Of a DNA stretch of 64,000 nt, positions 15,519 to 24,511 are shown in pieces. The position numbers and the translations under genes were made by a program. The DNA lies in NCBI GenBank assembly GCA_947489705.1, contig CANLEQ010000011.1:1-64000 (forward strand), written 5' to 3'. Below the pieces are notes generated by a model. It was given only the letters and a program-made list of their open reading frames with translations. It ran no database searches and had not been told where the DNA came from. The first letter of the stretch is position 1, and every line of letters starts with the position of its first letter. The stretch comes from an uncultured Paracoccaceae bacterium. GTDB taxonomy: Bacteria > Pseudomonadota > Alphaproteobacteria > Rhodobacterales > Rhodobacteraceae.

Positions 15519-16400
15519 TCAAGCGGGACGGATGAACATGGACTCGGTTTCGCCGTCCTGCCGGTCGTCGATGCGGATGGCGCGGTAAGCGTGCCAGGTG
15601 GCGTGGCCGAGAACGGGGAAGACGAGGATCAGGCCTAGGAACGCGGTCGCGACCGAGACCAGGAACAGGCCCAGCACGATGGTGCCCCAGGCGAGCATCA
15701 CGGGCAGGTTGGCCCAGACCATCGCCATGCTGATCCCGAGCGCCGACAGGGCATCGGTCCGCTCGGTGAGCAGCATCGGCACGGCGAAGACGCTGATGGC
15801 GAAGGCGAAGGCCGCGAAGAGCGCGCCGACCGCGCTGCCCGTCGTCAGCAGCGCCCAGCCCGTGGGCGTCAGAACCAGCATCGCGACCAGCTCTTCGGTT
15901 CCCGGAAAGGGAACGATGCCGAAGAAGAGCGCATAGATCAGCACGGCCGCGCGCAGCCAGAGCAGCAGGAGCCCCAGCAGCATGACCCCCATGAAGAGTG
16001 CCTGATAGCCCGACCGCGGCTTTACGAAGATCATTCGACCAAGGCCGATGCGCTCGCCCGCCTCGAGCCGGCGGCTTTTTTCGTAGAGACCGTTGGCGAT
16101 CAACGGACCGACCACCATGAACCCGGCCAGCGCCGGAAAGAGCGCGTATTCGTATTTGAACCGGAAGAGCGCCCAGACGATGAGGGTAGAGACCGCGGAC
16201 ACGCCCAGCCCGTAGAGCAGGCTGGGTACCGGGTTCGTCCAGACGTCCCACCAACCCGCGCGCAACCAGTGAAGGGCTGTGCGCCAAGGCAGGTTGCGGG
16301 CGCGGCGGTTCTCGCGCGGTAGCGGCGGAACGACCTTGGGGATGGCGCCTGCGGCGTGCGGGTTGTCGGGGGGCGGGGGATCGGTGCGGTCGCTCAACAT
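15519..16400 (-). CDS. DUF2189-family membrane protein
   Basis: 293 residues with about six to seven membrane segments. The family pattern is visible in TPTGWALLTTGSAVGALFAAF and the ending LVFPVLGHATWHAYRAI. DUF2189 genes sit beside cbb3 oxidase genes in many alphaproteobacteria, but the biochemical role is undefined. The N-terminal 45 residues are proline- and arginine-rich and cytoplasmic. The start overlaps the preceding small membrane gene by seven bases. Confidence 0.82.
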   Translation of the reverse strand: MLSDRTDPPPPDNPHAAGAIPKVVPPLPRENRRARNLPWRTALHWLRAGWWDVWTNPVPSLLYGLGVSAVSTLIVWALFRFKYEYALFPALAGFMVVGPLIANGLYEKSRRLEAGERIGLGRMIFVKPRSGYQALFMGVMLLGLLLLWLRAAVLIYALFFGIVPFPGTEELVAMLVLTPTGWALLTTGSAVGALFAAFAFAISVFAVPMLLTERTDALSALGISMAMVWANLPVMLAWGTIVLGLFLVSVATAFLGLILVFPVLGHATWHAYRAIRIDDRQDGETESMFIRPA

Positions 16401-16588
16401 GACGGTTTCGCCGCGCGGTACTCGGCGCCTTCTTTGCTGGAGGTCAGGACGCAGTCGGGTTGCGACGTGAAGGAGACGAAGATCAGATGCGCGTTGGCCG
16501 CGACGAAGACGACGAGCACGGACAGGGCCACGGCAGCCCCGAAAAGTCGCGGGCGCGTCCAGAAAGTCGGTCGGGATGCGATGGTCAT
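16394..16588 (-). CDS. small single-span membrane protein of the cco operon
   Basis: 64 residues with one strong transmembrane helix (LFGAAVALSVLVVFVAANAHLIF) and a Cys-containing tail (QPDCVLTSS, ending KPSC). It starts in an ATGA overlap with the ccoP stop and overlaps the DUF2189 gene, so it is coupled to both. Comparable short genes follow ccoP in Rhodobacteraceae. It may be an oxidase assembly or accessory subunit; that is inference from position. Confidence 0.7.
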   Translation of the reverse strand: MTIASRPTFWTRPRLFGAAVALSVLVVFVAANAHLIFVSFTSQPDCVLTSSKEGAEYRAAKPSC

Positions 16589-17457
16589 TGGGCGGTCTCC
16601 TTCGCCCGGTCCTGAAGATAGATCGTCAGGATCTTGCGATCCGCTACGGTGAGACGATCCTCCCAGGCGGGCATCCAGCCCTGGCGGCCGCCCCAGATCG
16701 TCTCGAACATCGCCTCGTCGCCACCGCCGTAGATCCAGAAATCGTCCCTCAGGTTCGGGGCGCCAATCTCGGCCATTCCCGTCCCGTCCTCGCCGTGGCA
16801 GCTAGCGCAGTTGGTCGCGTAGATCTCGGCACCTGCCGCGATCCTGTCGGCCGGGGCCCCGGTGCCCGAGAGCGACTGCACATAGTCCACGACGGTGCGG
16901 ATATCGTCCCGCGGCAGAATACCCTGCTCACCGAAGGCGAGCATCTGGGCGTAGCGGGTCTCGGGATGGGTCGCATTTATCCCGACGCGGAGGGTTTCCA
17001 TGATCGTGTCGGCATCACCGCCCCAGAGCCAGGCATCATCGACCAGGCTGGGGAAACCGGGACCGCCGGCGGCGTCCGACCCGTGGCAGCCGGCGCAATT
17101 GTCGCCGAAAAGCGCGTGGGCCGTATCGTTCACCGGCGCCATCAGGGCCGGGTCGGCGCGGATCTCGTCGACCGGCAGGTCGGCTATGAGGCTCGACCAA
17201 TCGTCTCGGATTGCGTTCGCGACGGCGATACTTTCCTGCACTTCCTCGCGCTGATCGGTGCCGAGAAGGCCCTTGGTGTAGGTCGTCACCAGCGGCCAGG
17301 CAGGCATCAGGACCCAGACGACCAGCGCCCAGACATGGGTGACGATGACGAAGAACCAGACCGCGCGCGGGACGCGCGTATTGAGTTCCGTAATGCCGTT
17401 CCATTCGTGGCCGGTGGTCTGGTGACCCGTCAGCGGGTCGCGATCCTTCACCGACAT
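16585..17457 (-). CDS. ccoP: cytochrome c oxidase cbb3-type subunit III (dihaem)
   Basis: 290 residues. The N-terminus has the CcoP pattern with one membrane helix (VWFFVIVTHVWALVVWVLM). Two cytochrome c domains follow, with haem motifs CAGCH and CASCH, and axial Met candidates in RYAQMLAF and GGRQGWMPAW. It passes electrons from c-type cytochromes to the CcoO/CcoN subunits. It overlaps ccoQ by 10 bases. Confidence 0.96.
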   Translation of the reverse strand: MSVKDRDPLTGHQTTGHEWNGITELNTRVPRAVWFFVIVTHVWALVVWVLMPAWPLVTTYTKGLLGTDQREEVQESIAVANAIRDDWSSLIADLPVDEIRADPALMAPVNDTAHALFGDNCAGCHGSDAAGGPGFPSLVDDAWLWGGDADTIMETLRVGINATHPETRYAQMLAFGEQGILPRDDIRTVVDYVQSLSGTGAPADRIAAGAEIYATNCASCHGEDGTGMAEIGAPNLRDDFWIYGGGDEAMFETIWGGRQGWMPAWEDRLTVADRKILTIYLQDRAKETAQ

Positions 17458-17663
17458 GGCTCATCCTCCGGGTCGGACCCGTCGTCGCCCCGGGCGGGCC
17501 CGTCCTCGTCGTCCAGGATGCTCTTGGCGGCCTTGTCGAAGCGGTTTCCCAGCGACGGCCAGAACGCATAGGCCGTGATGCCGACCGACAGGGCGATCAG
17601 ATAGAACAGGCCGAAGGATTTCGAGAACCCGACGAACCATTCATGGGGGATGTCCATGCTCAT
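17448..17663 (-). CDS. ccoQ: cbb3-type oxidase subunit CcoQ
   Basis: 71 residues with a single membrane helix (FGLFYLIALSVGITAYAFWP), then NRFDKAAKSIL and an acidic tail ending DDEDGPARGD. This is the normal shape of CcoQ, which stabilises the complex. It starts within the ccoO stop (ATGA) and overlaps ccoP. Confidence 0.93.
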   Translation of the reverse strand: MSMDIPHEWFVGFSKSFGLFYLIALSVGITAYAFWPSLGNRFDKAAKSILDDEDGPARGDDGSDPEDEPCR

Positions 17664-18445
17664 TCCTCCGGCAGGATTTGGGTCTGTTCGGGCAGGTCGG
17701 TGAGCTGCCCGAGGATCTGCAGATAGGCCACCAGCGCGTCCATCTCGGTCAGCCGCCCGGGGCGGTCGTCGAAGTTGCGCACCGCCGTCTCGTCGCCGTA
17801 TCGCTCGAACACGCCGTCCGATCGCTCGGTGTCGGGCATGGCCTGGCCAAGCGCATCGCTATCGGCGTTGGCGATCATCTCGTCGGTGTAGGGCACGCCC
17901 ACCGCGCGCAGGGCCGCGAGGCGATCCGGCAGGCTGTCGGTGTCGAGCCCCGCCTCCAGCAGGAAGGCGTATTGCGGCATCACCGATTCCGGCACCAGGT
18001 CGCGCGGGTTCACCAGGTGCCGGACGTGCCAGTCGTCGGAATATTTCTCGCCCAGCCGCGCCAGGTCCGGACCGGTCCGCTTCGAGCCCCAGAGCATCGG
18101 ATGGTCGTATTGGGACTCCACGGCCAACGAATAGGGCCCGTAGCGCTCGACCTCGTCGCGTAGGGTGCGGATCATCTGGGAGTGGCAGGCATAGCAGCCC
18201 TCGCGGATGTAGATGTCGCGCCCGGCCTGCTCCAGCGGCGTGTAGAGGCGCATGTCGGGCGCGGCCTCGACGGTGTCGTCGATGGTGAAAAGCGGCGCGA
18301 TCTCGATGAAACCGCCCACACCCGCCGCGATGATGATCCCCACGGTCAGGCCCATCGAGTGCCGCTCAAGCCGGTAATGCGTCTTGGCGTGAGCCTCGAA
18401 AAAGGCCGCGAAGGGTTTCAGCAGAGTTCGGATAAACTTCATCAT
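17660..18445 (-). CDS. ccoO: cytochrome c oxidase cbb3-type subunit II (monohaem)
   Basis: 261 residues. An N-terminal membrane anchor (GLTVGIIIAAGVGGFIEIAPLF) is followed by the c-type domain with haem motif CYACH and the family sequence YGPYSLAVESQYDHPMLWGS. The axial Met lies in VPESVMPQYAFL. ccoN ends a few bases upstream. Standard length and features. Confidence 0.96.
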   Translation of the reverse strand: MMKFIRTLLKPFAAFFEAHAKTHYRLERHSMGLTVGIIIAAGVGGFIEIAPLFTIDDTVEAAPDMRLYTPLEQAGRDIYIREGCYACHSQMIRTLRDEVERYGPYSLAVESQYDHPMLWGSKRTGPDLARLGEKYSDDWHVRHLVNPRDLVPESVMPQYAFLLEAGLDTDSLPDRLAALRAVGVPYTDEMIANADSDALGQAMPDTERSDGVFERYGDETAVRNFDDRPGRLTEMDALVAYLQILGQLTDLPEQTQILPEE

Positions 18446-18449
18446 CGGA

Positions 18450-20102
18450 TCACTCCGCGGCCGGCAGGGCCGGCTCCCTGGATTCAGAGGAGGTCGGATA
18501 GTCGCGCTCGGGTGTCTCGGACGGCATCCGCCGGATCGTCATCACGACGTTCCAGGCCCCGATGCAGGCTCCGATGAGGAACAGCAGTCCGCCGAAGGTG
18601 CGCGCGACATAATAGGGATGCATCGCGACGAGTGTGTCGGTGAAGGAATAGGCGAGCGTCCCGCTCTCGGTATAGGTTCGCCACATCAGCCCCTGGGTGA
18701 TGCCGCTGTTCCACATTGCGAAGACGTAGATGACGGTCCCGGCCAGAGCCAACCAGAAGTGCCATTCGACCGCCTTCCACGAATAGATCGTCTCGCGCCG
18801 CCAGAGCACTGGCGCCAGCGCATAAATCGACCCGAACGAGATCAGCGCGACCCATCCCATCGCGCCGGCATGCACGTGCCCCACCGTCCAGTCGGTATAG
18901 TGCGACAGGCCGTTGACGGGGCGGATCGCCATGAACGAGCCCTCGAAGGTCGAGAGGCCGTAGAACACGGCCGCCACCATCATGAAGCGTAGCGTGGCGT
19001 CGTCGCGGACCTTGTGCCAGGCGCCGTTGAGCGTCATCAGCGCGTTGCCCGCCGACGCCCAGGAGGGTACCAGCAGCATAACCGAGAAGGTCATTCCCAG
19101 CGTCTGCACCCAATGCGGCAGCGCCGTGTAATGCAGGTGGTGGGAGCCCGCCCAGATGTAGAAGAAGGTGATCCCCCAGAAGCTCAGGATAGAGAGGCGG
19201 TAGGAATAGATCGGCCGTTCGGCGCGCTTGGGCAGGAAGTAGTAGAGCATCCCGAGGAAGCCGGAGGTCAGGAAGAACGCCACCGCGTTGTGCCCGTACC
19301 ACCACTGGGTCATCGCGTCCTGCACCCCGGCGAAGGCCGAATAGCTCTTGGCGCCGGTCAGGCTCGCGGGCACGGCGAGGTTGTTGACGATGTGCAGCAC
19401 CGCCACGACCAGGATGAAGGCCAGGTAGTACCAGTTGGCGACGTAGATATGCGGCTCGTTGCGGCGCGCGAGCGTACGGATGTACAGGACGAAGTAGACG
19501 ACCCAGACGACGACCAGCCAGAGATCGGCATACCATTCCGGCTCGGCGTATTCCTTGGACTGGGTGACCCCCATGAGATAGCCGCTGGACGCGACGATGC
19601 AGAAGAGGTTGAAACCGAGAAGCACGAACCACGGCGTAACCTGATCAGGCATTCGGGCGCGGCACGTGCGCTGCATGATGTGAAACGACGTGGCGATCAG
19701 GGCGTTGCCGCCGAACCCGAAGATCACACCGGAGGTATGGACCGGGCGAATGCGGCCGAAGCTGGACCAGGCCGCGTCGAACCTGAGGTCTGGCCAGGCC
19801 AGCTGCGAAGCGACCCAGACGCCCATGCCCATGCCGACAACAGCCCAGAACAGCGCGATGAGAATCCCGACCTTGGTGGGGTCGTCGTAGTAGGACGCAG
19901 TGCGGTCTTGGGTCGGTTCCGGATCCTCGTAGGCGCTGCCGACGACGAAGAACAGCGCGCCGCAGAAAGCCAGTACGATCCAGCCATGCGCGCCCATCGG
20001 GTCTCCCCGTCCGGCCGCGGCCATCACGAGGCCGATGAATGCCCCGGTGCCTGCGATCACCATCGCGTTGGCCCGTTCGGCCCGGGTGAGATTCGACATC
20101 AT
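18450..20102 (-). CDS. ccoN: cytochrome c oxidase cbb3-type subunit I
   Basis: 550 residues with 12 or more membrane helices: the catalytic subunit holding haem b and the haem b3-CuB centre that reduces oxygen. Metal-ligand histidines are visible in QWWYGHNAVAFFL, AGSHHLHYTALP and WTVGHVHAGAMGW, with an early haem b His in RPVHTSGVIFGFGGN. Genes of this family give high oxygen affinity for microaerobic respiration. The start overlaps ccoS by ATGA. Confidence 0.97.
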   Translation of the reverse strand: MMSNLTRAERANAMVIAGTGAFIGLVMAAAGRGDPMGAHGWIVLAFCGALFFVVGSAYEDPEPTQDRTASYYDDPTKVGILIALFWAVVGMGMGVWVASQLAWPDLRFDAAWSSFGRIRPVHTSGVIFGFGGNALIATSFHIMQRTCRARMPDQVTPWFVLLGFNLFCIVASSGYLMGVTQSKEYAEPEWYADLWLVVVWVVYFVLYIRTLARRNEPHIYVANWYYLAFILVVAVLHIVNNLAVPASLTGAKSYSAFAGVQDAMTQWWYGHNAVAFFLTSGFLGMLYYFLPKRAERPIYSYRLSILSFWGITFFYIWAGSHHLHYTALPHWVQTLGMTFSVMLLVPSWASAGNALMTLNGAWHKVRDDATLRFMMVAAVFYGLSTFEGSFMAIRPVNGLSHYTDWTVGHVHAGAMGWVALISFGSIYALAPVLWRRETIYSWKAVEWHFWLALAGTVIYVFAMWNSGITQGLMWRTYTESGTLAYSFTDTLVAMHPYYVARTFGGLLFLIGACIGAWNVVMTIRRMPSETPERDYPTSSESREPALPAAE

Positions 20103-20299
20103 GGCGTTTTCTCCTTGGTCGTCCCGGAATGCCCAGGCGGGTAGGCTGCGAGGGGCTTGTCGTCCTCGTCGAAGAGGATGCGTTCGGCATCGCCCGAGAG
20201 ATCCTCGTACTGGCCGCTGTGCAGGCTCCAGAAAAAGGCGCCGAGCCCGACCGCGCCCATGACCAGGGTCACCGGGATGAGAAGCGTGAGAATCGTCAT
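20099..20299 (-). CDS. ccoS: cbb3 oxidase assembly protein CcoS
   Basis: 66 residues with one membrane helix (LLIPVTLVMGAVGLGAFFWSL), followed by the CcoS signature SGQYEDLSGDAERILFDED. CcoS is needed for cofactor insertion into cbb3 oxidase. It overlaps both ccoI and ccoN by ATGA. This places the maturation genes ahead of the structural genes in one transcript. Confidence 0.94.
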   Translation of the reverse strand: MTILTLLIPVTLVMGAVGLGAFFWSLHSGQYEDLSGDAERILFDEDDKPLAAYPPGHSGTTKEKTP

Positions 20300-22560
20300 G
20301 CCGGAATAGCCACCGGCCCGCGTTCCACGCTCTGCAATGGCGCGGCCGCGCGTTTGCCGTTCAGCCGAAGCGAATTGCCGATGACGAGGATCGATGACGC
20401 GGACATCGCCAGAGCGGCGATCAGAGGTGTGACAAGCCCGGCGACGGCCAACGGTATCGCGATGCAGTTATAGGCGATAGCCAGCCCGAAGTTCTGACGG
20501 ACCACACGTGCGGTTGCGCGTGCAACGTCTTGCGCCGTGGCCACCGCGTCCAGCCCATCGCGCAGGAACACGAAATCAGCGGCGGTCCGGCCGGCATCGG
20601 CCGCGGTGGACGGTGCCATCGACACGTGCGCCGCCGCCAGAGCAGCGGTATCGTTCAGCCCGTCGCCCACCATCAGCGCGCGGTGCCCCCGGTCGCGAAG
20701 ATCTTCGAGAACGCCCACCTTCCGCGCCGGGGTCATGCCGTGATGCGCCTCGGCGATCCCAAGCGTCTCTGCAACCTGCGCCACCCGGGCTGCGTCGTCG
20801 CCCGACAGCATCGTGACCGGGATACCGGACGACTGCATGTCCGAAATGGTGTCGACCGCGCCGGGGCGCAGGGTCTCGGACAGATCGAACGATAAAGCGG
20901 GGGCGCCTTCGAAGGCGAAGGCGGGGCCGGTAGCCGCCTGTGGATCCGCTGCGATCTCGGCCACCCAGCGGGCGCGGCCGAGCCGTGCGCGACGACCGTG
21001 GACGCGGCCCTCGACCCCGAAACCCGGCACTTCAACCGCATCCGCCACCTCGCATGCCACCTCGGGCAGATGTGCCGCGATGGCCTGCGCGGCCGGATGA
21101 CGCGACTGCATCGCCAGCGCCTTCGACGCTTCCCGTTGTTCGGCTTCGCCCTCGAAGCATGAGGTGACCATTGGCGTCCCTGTGGTCAGCGTTCCGGTCT
21201 TGTCGAAGACGGCGCGGTCGATCTGGGCCAGACGCTCCAGTGCGCTGCCGTCTTTCATCAGGATGCCGCTCCGCATCAGCCGCCCGGCGGCGACGACCTG
21301 GGCCACCGGCACCGCAAGCCCGAGCGCGCAGGGACAGGTGATGATCAGCACGCTGATCGCGACGAAGGCCGAGACCTGCCAATCCCCCGTAACCAGAAGC
21401 CAGCCCGCGAAGGTCGCCACCGCCAGAAGGTGCACGACCGGGGCGTAGAGCCGCGCCGCCCGGTCTGCGATTCGCACATAGGTGCTGCGGCTCGTTTCAG
21501 CCGCGCTCAGCATCCGCATCATTTCGGCCAGGAAGGATTCGGCGACCGGGCGCAATACCTCGACCTCGATTCCGCCGGTGAGGTTCAGCGTTCCGGCCTC
21601 CAGTTCTGTCCCGGGGCTTGCAGCCACCGGCATCGCCTCGCCGGTGACGAGCGAGCGGTCGAGATCGGTGTCGCCATGCAGGATCCGCACGTCGACCGGC
21701 ACCCTTTCGCCAGCGTCGATGTGCAGGATCATGCCCTTCGCGACGGCGTGGAGTGCTATCCATTCGAGCGATCCGTCAGGCCCCCGCGCCATCGCGCCCT
21801 TCGGCGACAGCCGCGCGAGACCGGTCACCGCACTCCGCGCCCTGTCGCGCATGAGCTGATCGAGATACCGACCTGTCAACAGGAAGAAGAGCAGCGTCAC
21901 GGCGGCGTCGAAGAAGACGTGATCGCCGCCCTGCAACAGCTCCGAGAGGCTCAGCGCCAGCGCCAAGAGAACTGCCAGCGCGATCGGCACGTCCATGTTC
22001 AGCCGGCCACCCCTGAGCACGACGAGGGCAGAGCGGAAGAACGGCTGCCCGGCATAGGCCACCACCGGCACGGCGATCAGCGCCGAGATCAGGTGGAATG
22101 TATCGCGCGTGGTCGCCTCCGCCCCCGACCAGACGGCGACCGACAGGAGCATCACGTTCATCGCGCCGAAGCCCGCAACGGCGATGCACCTCAGAAGATC
22201 CGGACCGTCCTGCTGTGCCGATGCCGGCTCGGTGTCGGAGGGATCGAGCGGCCGCGCGGTGTACCCGAGGGCGGCCAGCGCTTCATAGCCCGGCGACGGG
22301 TCGGTGTTGGCGTCCGTCAACGTCACGCGGACCTGCCGCAGCGTCAGGTTGGCCCGTGCGGCAACGACGCCGGGACAATCGATGAGCGCACGTTCGATCC
22401 GGGCGACGCAGGCGCCGCAGGAGATATTCGGGACCGAAATCAGGCAGACTCCATGACCATTGGCGGCAGGTCGCACACTCGCGCTTCGCTCGGCGCGCGT
22501 CACCGGGCCGGACGGCGCCGGTCGTACCTTGCGGTCGTGCTTTTCCGAGATCACGCGCAT
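20296..22560 (-). CDS. ccoI: copper-transporting P1B-ATPase for cbb3 maturation
   Basis: 754 residues from the second ATG. An N-terminal heavy-metal domain has ISCGACVARIE (C-x2-C), then eight membrane helices with the CPC metal site in ITCPCALGL. The phosphorylation motif DKTGTLTTGTP and the hinge GDGLNDTAALAAA are present. This class exports Cu from the cytoplasm for CuB assembly of cbb3 oxidase. It is the first gene of the operon, 130 bases from a perfect FNR box. Confidence 0.93.
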   Translation of the reverse strand: MRVISEKHDRKVRPAPSGPVTRAERSASVRPAANGHGVCLISVPNISCGACVARIERALIDCPGVVAARANLTLRQVRVTLTDANTDPSPGYEALAALGYTARPLDPSDTEPASAQQDGPDLLRCIAVAGFGAMNVMLLSVAVWSGAEATTRDTFHLISALIAVPVVAYAGQPFFRSALVVLRGGRLNMDVPIALAVLLALALSLSELLQGGDHVFFDAAVTLLFFLLTGRYLDQLMRDRARSAVTGLARLSPKGAMARGPDGSLEWIALHAVAKGMILHIDAGERVPVDVRILHGDTDLDRSLVTGEAMPVAASPGTELEAGTLNLTGGIEVEVLRPVAESFLAEMMRMLSAAETSRSTYVRIADRAARLYAPVVHLLAVATFAGWLLVTGDWQVSAFVAISVLIITCPCALGLAVPVAQVVAAGRLMRSGILMKDGSALERLAQIDRAVFDKTGTLTTGTPMVTSCFEGEAEQREASKALAMQSRHPAAQAIAAHLPEVACEVADAVEVPGFGVEGRVHGRRARLGRARWVAEIAADPQAATGPAFAFEGAPALSFDLSETLRPGAVDTISDMQSSGIPVTMLSGDDAARVAQVAETLGIAEAHHGMTPARKVGVLEDLRDRGHRALMVGDGLNDTAALAAAHVSMAPSTAADAGRTAADFVFLRDGLDAVATAQDVARATARVVRQNFGLAIAYNCIAIPLAVAGLVTPLIAALAMSASSILVIGNSLRLNGKRAAAPLQSVERGPVAIPA

Positions 22561-22689
22561 TGGCACTCTACCCTTTCCACCAACCCCGATCCGGTGTTCG
22601 TCGTGCGGGAACGAGCAGACAGCGCGTTACCTGAATTTGCCAATTCCGCCGTACATGCGGGTCACTGGCATGGAACGCGGATTGCCTTT

Positions 22690-22703
22690 TTGATCGAAAT
22701 CAA
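22690..22703. promoter_or_regulatory. FNR/FnrL box
   Basis: TTGATCGAAATCAA, a perfect TTGAT-N4-ATCAA dyad. It lies between the divergent ccoI operon and the hemerythrin-like gene, 66 bases from the latter start, so it can serve both. FnrL is encoded 0.5 kb away. Confidence 0.92.
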
Positions 22704-22768
22704 AGATTCCAACGGTTTTTCATGCCAGCTCTCTTTCCATGCATCTGAGACGACAGGACCGTTAATTC

Positions 22769-23230
22769 ATGCATCCGTCAGGGGCTGACCTCCCGGATAG
22801 TTTAGGTGTCGCAAAACGGTTCGACGCCTGTATCGATCGGCAGATTGAACTCAGCCTGGCGCTTGAGGCGCTTGCCGACAGCCTCCCGTCCCGCGTTGAC
22901 ACCTATGCCGCGATGATCCTCATGGATCGGCTGACGACCACCCTGAAACGCTGCCACCGGCTGGAGGAGACGATGGTGTTCCCCGTCCTGAGAATTTCAT
23001 GCGTCGATGTCGGCCCGATCCTGGAGCGGCTGCGCATCGAACATGTCGAGGATGAGGATCACGCCGCGGACCTTCGGGATGCCCTGGAGGCCTTCGCGAC
23101 GCACCATCGGACCGCGGCGGCCGACGAGCTCGGCTACATGCTGCGTGGTCTATTCACGGCGCTGCGGCGGCACGCCGCCTTCGACAAGGACCATGTCCTG
23201 CCGCTCTACCGCCGCAGCTGCGGTCCCTGA
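22769..23230 (+). CDS. hemerythrin HHE-like protein
   Basis: 153 residues, all-helical. Candidate di-iron ligands are spaced as in HHE domains: CHRLEETMVFPVL, RIEHVEDEDHAADL and a late RRHAAFDKDHVLPLY. Such proteins bind oxygen or NO or relate to iron-sulfur repair. The gene faces away from ccoI across the FNR box and converges on the fnrL gene, so it is probably induced at low oxygen. Confidence 0.7.
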   Translation: MHPSGADLPDSLGVAKRFDACIDRQIELSLALEALADSLPSRVDTYAAMILMDRLTTTLKRCHRLEETMVFPVLRISCVDVGPILERLRIEHVEDEDHAADLRDALEAFATHHRTAAADELGYMLRGLFTALRRHAAFDKDHVLPLYRRSCGP

Positions 23231-23234
23231 GCCG

Positions 23235-23951
23235 TCAGAGACCCGACGCGGCCATCAGCGCGCCATGGTCGGTGATCGTGACATGGCGGTTCGTCTCGAT
23301 GGCGACGATGCCGGCCTTTCGCAGACGGGTGAAGTGGCGGCTGACCGTCTCGATCGTCAGCCCAAGGAAATCGGCGATGTCGGCCCGCTTCAGGGGAATG
23401 TCGAATTCCTGCGAATATCCCTCCTTCAGTGGATCGACGTGCCGGCTGAGAAGAAGAAGGAACGACGCCACCTTCTCGGCGGCGGACTTCTGGCCCAGCG
23501 TCATCATCCAGTCGCGCGCATCGTCAAGCTCGCGCAGGGCCTGCCGGTGCAGCCGATGTTCGAGCGCCGGAGAGCACCGCACGATGTCCTCAAGCGCGGA
23601 TCTCGGGAACGTGCACAGGCGCACGGTGCTGGCCGCCTCGGCGCCGACCTCGCTGCTTTCCGAGAACGGGCGGCCGAGAAAGTCAGGTGCGAATTGCAGT
23701 CCGACGATCTGCTGGCGCCCGTCGGGCATGAGCTTGGTCAGTTTCACCACGCCGCTGAGGATATTGGCGTAGCTTTCGGCTGGGATTCCGGCTGCGATCA
23801 GTTCCGTTCCGGGCTCCACCTCGCGCCGTCCCGTTCTGCGGCCGAGCCGAACGAGCTGACCTGGATCCAGTGCGCCGCATATCCCCTTGTGGCGCGCCTC
23901 GCATGCGCGGCAGAGCACGGGGATGTCCGAGTTGTGAATGTCCAGTCGCAT
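23235..23951 (-). CDS. fnrL: FnrL-type oxygen-sensing Crp/Fnr regulator
   Basis: 238 residues from MRLDIHNSDIP. The N-terminal cluster CRACEARHKGIC (C-x2-C-x7-C) plus the central Cys in VRLCTFPRS supply four ligands for a [4Fe-4S] cluster that falls apart in oxygen. The HTH recognition region is ADFLGLTIETVSRHFTRLRK, whose E-x2-SR matches TTGAT-type boxes. The track frame extends 39 codons upstream without support. It should activate the cco operon and the nirK region through the two FNR boxes on this element. Confidence 0.92.
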   Translation of the reverse strand: MRLDIHNSDIPVLCRACEARHKGICGALDPGQLVRLGRRTGRREVEPGTELIAAGIPAESYANILSGVVKLTKLMPDGRQQIVGLQFAPDFLGRPFSESSEVGAEAASTVRLCTFPRSALEDIVRCSPALEHRLHRQALRELDDARDWMMTLGQKSAAEKVASFLLLLSRHVDPLKEGYSQEFDIPLKRADIADFLGLTIETVSRHFTRLRKAGIVAIETNRHVTITDHGALMAASGL

Positions 23952-24013
23952 AGTCTCGGCCCTCTCGCCGATCGGTCTTGCGGTTGCCGGGCCCCTCCGG
24001 TCCCAAAGCCCCT

Positions 24014-24502
24014 CTACATGGCGTTGGACTGCCAATCCTGATCGAGAGGCCCTGGTGTCGGCTCGCACTCCGGTTCACGCTTCGGAAAACCGAGCAGAAA
24101 CAGCCCGAGCGCCTTCGCTACTTCTATGGCCGCATAGAGAAGATGATGAAAGGAGGCTTCCGGCATCTCGCCGGACATGATCGTCTCGACGCGCGCCGTC
24201 AGCGCCGGAAGCAGCCAGACCACTTGCACCGCGAGACCGATGATTACCGCCGCCGTCACGATCCGGCGCCAGCGCGACGGCCGCGATACCCAAACCGTCA
24301 CGGCGAGAGCGACGGCGAGTATCCATTCGACCCGCGAGAAAGCCCCGAAGGTCAGCTGTCCCACGTCCAGCGCCGTCGGCAAGTCAAGCCCTGCCGCCTG
24401 GAACTTGACGGGTGTCGCGATGAAGGAGACGCCGATCAACATGCCGAGCCAGATCGCGGCGATCATCGGGCGCAATCTGGCGACGTCAACCAATGGCGGC
24501 AT
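24014..24502 (-). CDS. small multi-span membrane protein
   Basis: 162 residues with about four membrane helices: PMIAAIWLGMLIGVSFIATP, VEWILAVALAVTVWV, VTAAVIIGLAVQVVWLLPAL, and one near YAAIEVAKALGLFLLGF. The pattern with FIATPVKFQA resembles the DUF4149-like/transmembrane family sometimes found beside nitrite and NO genes. The tail is Glu/Pro-rich. It lies directly after the ferredoxin gene, so it is probably co-transcribed with globin and ferredoxin. Function unknown. Confidence 0.65.
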   Translation of the reverse strand: MPPLVDVARLRPMIAAIWLGMLIGVSFIATPVKFQAAGLDLPTALDVGQLTFGAFSRVEWILAVALAVTVWVSRPSRWRRIVTAAVIIGLAVQVVWLLPALTARVETIMSGEMPEASFHHLLYAAIEVAKALGLFLLGFPKREPECEPTPGPLDQDWQSNAM

Positions 24503-24511
24503 GGCGGTCTC

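Noticed and set aside
18484-20144. Long frames on both strands over ccoN
   Set aside because: They overlap the ccoN coding frame, whose haem and copper ligands leave no doubt.
21430-22788. 452-codon plus-strand frame
   Set aside because: Antisense shadow of ccoI; no ribosome site or recognisable motif.
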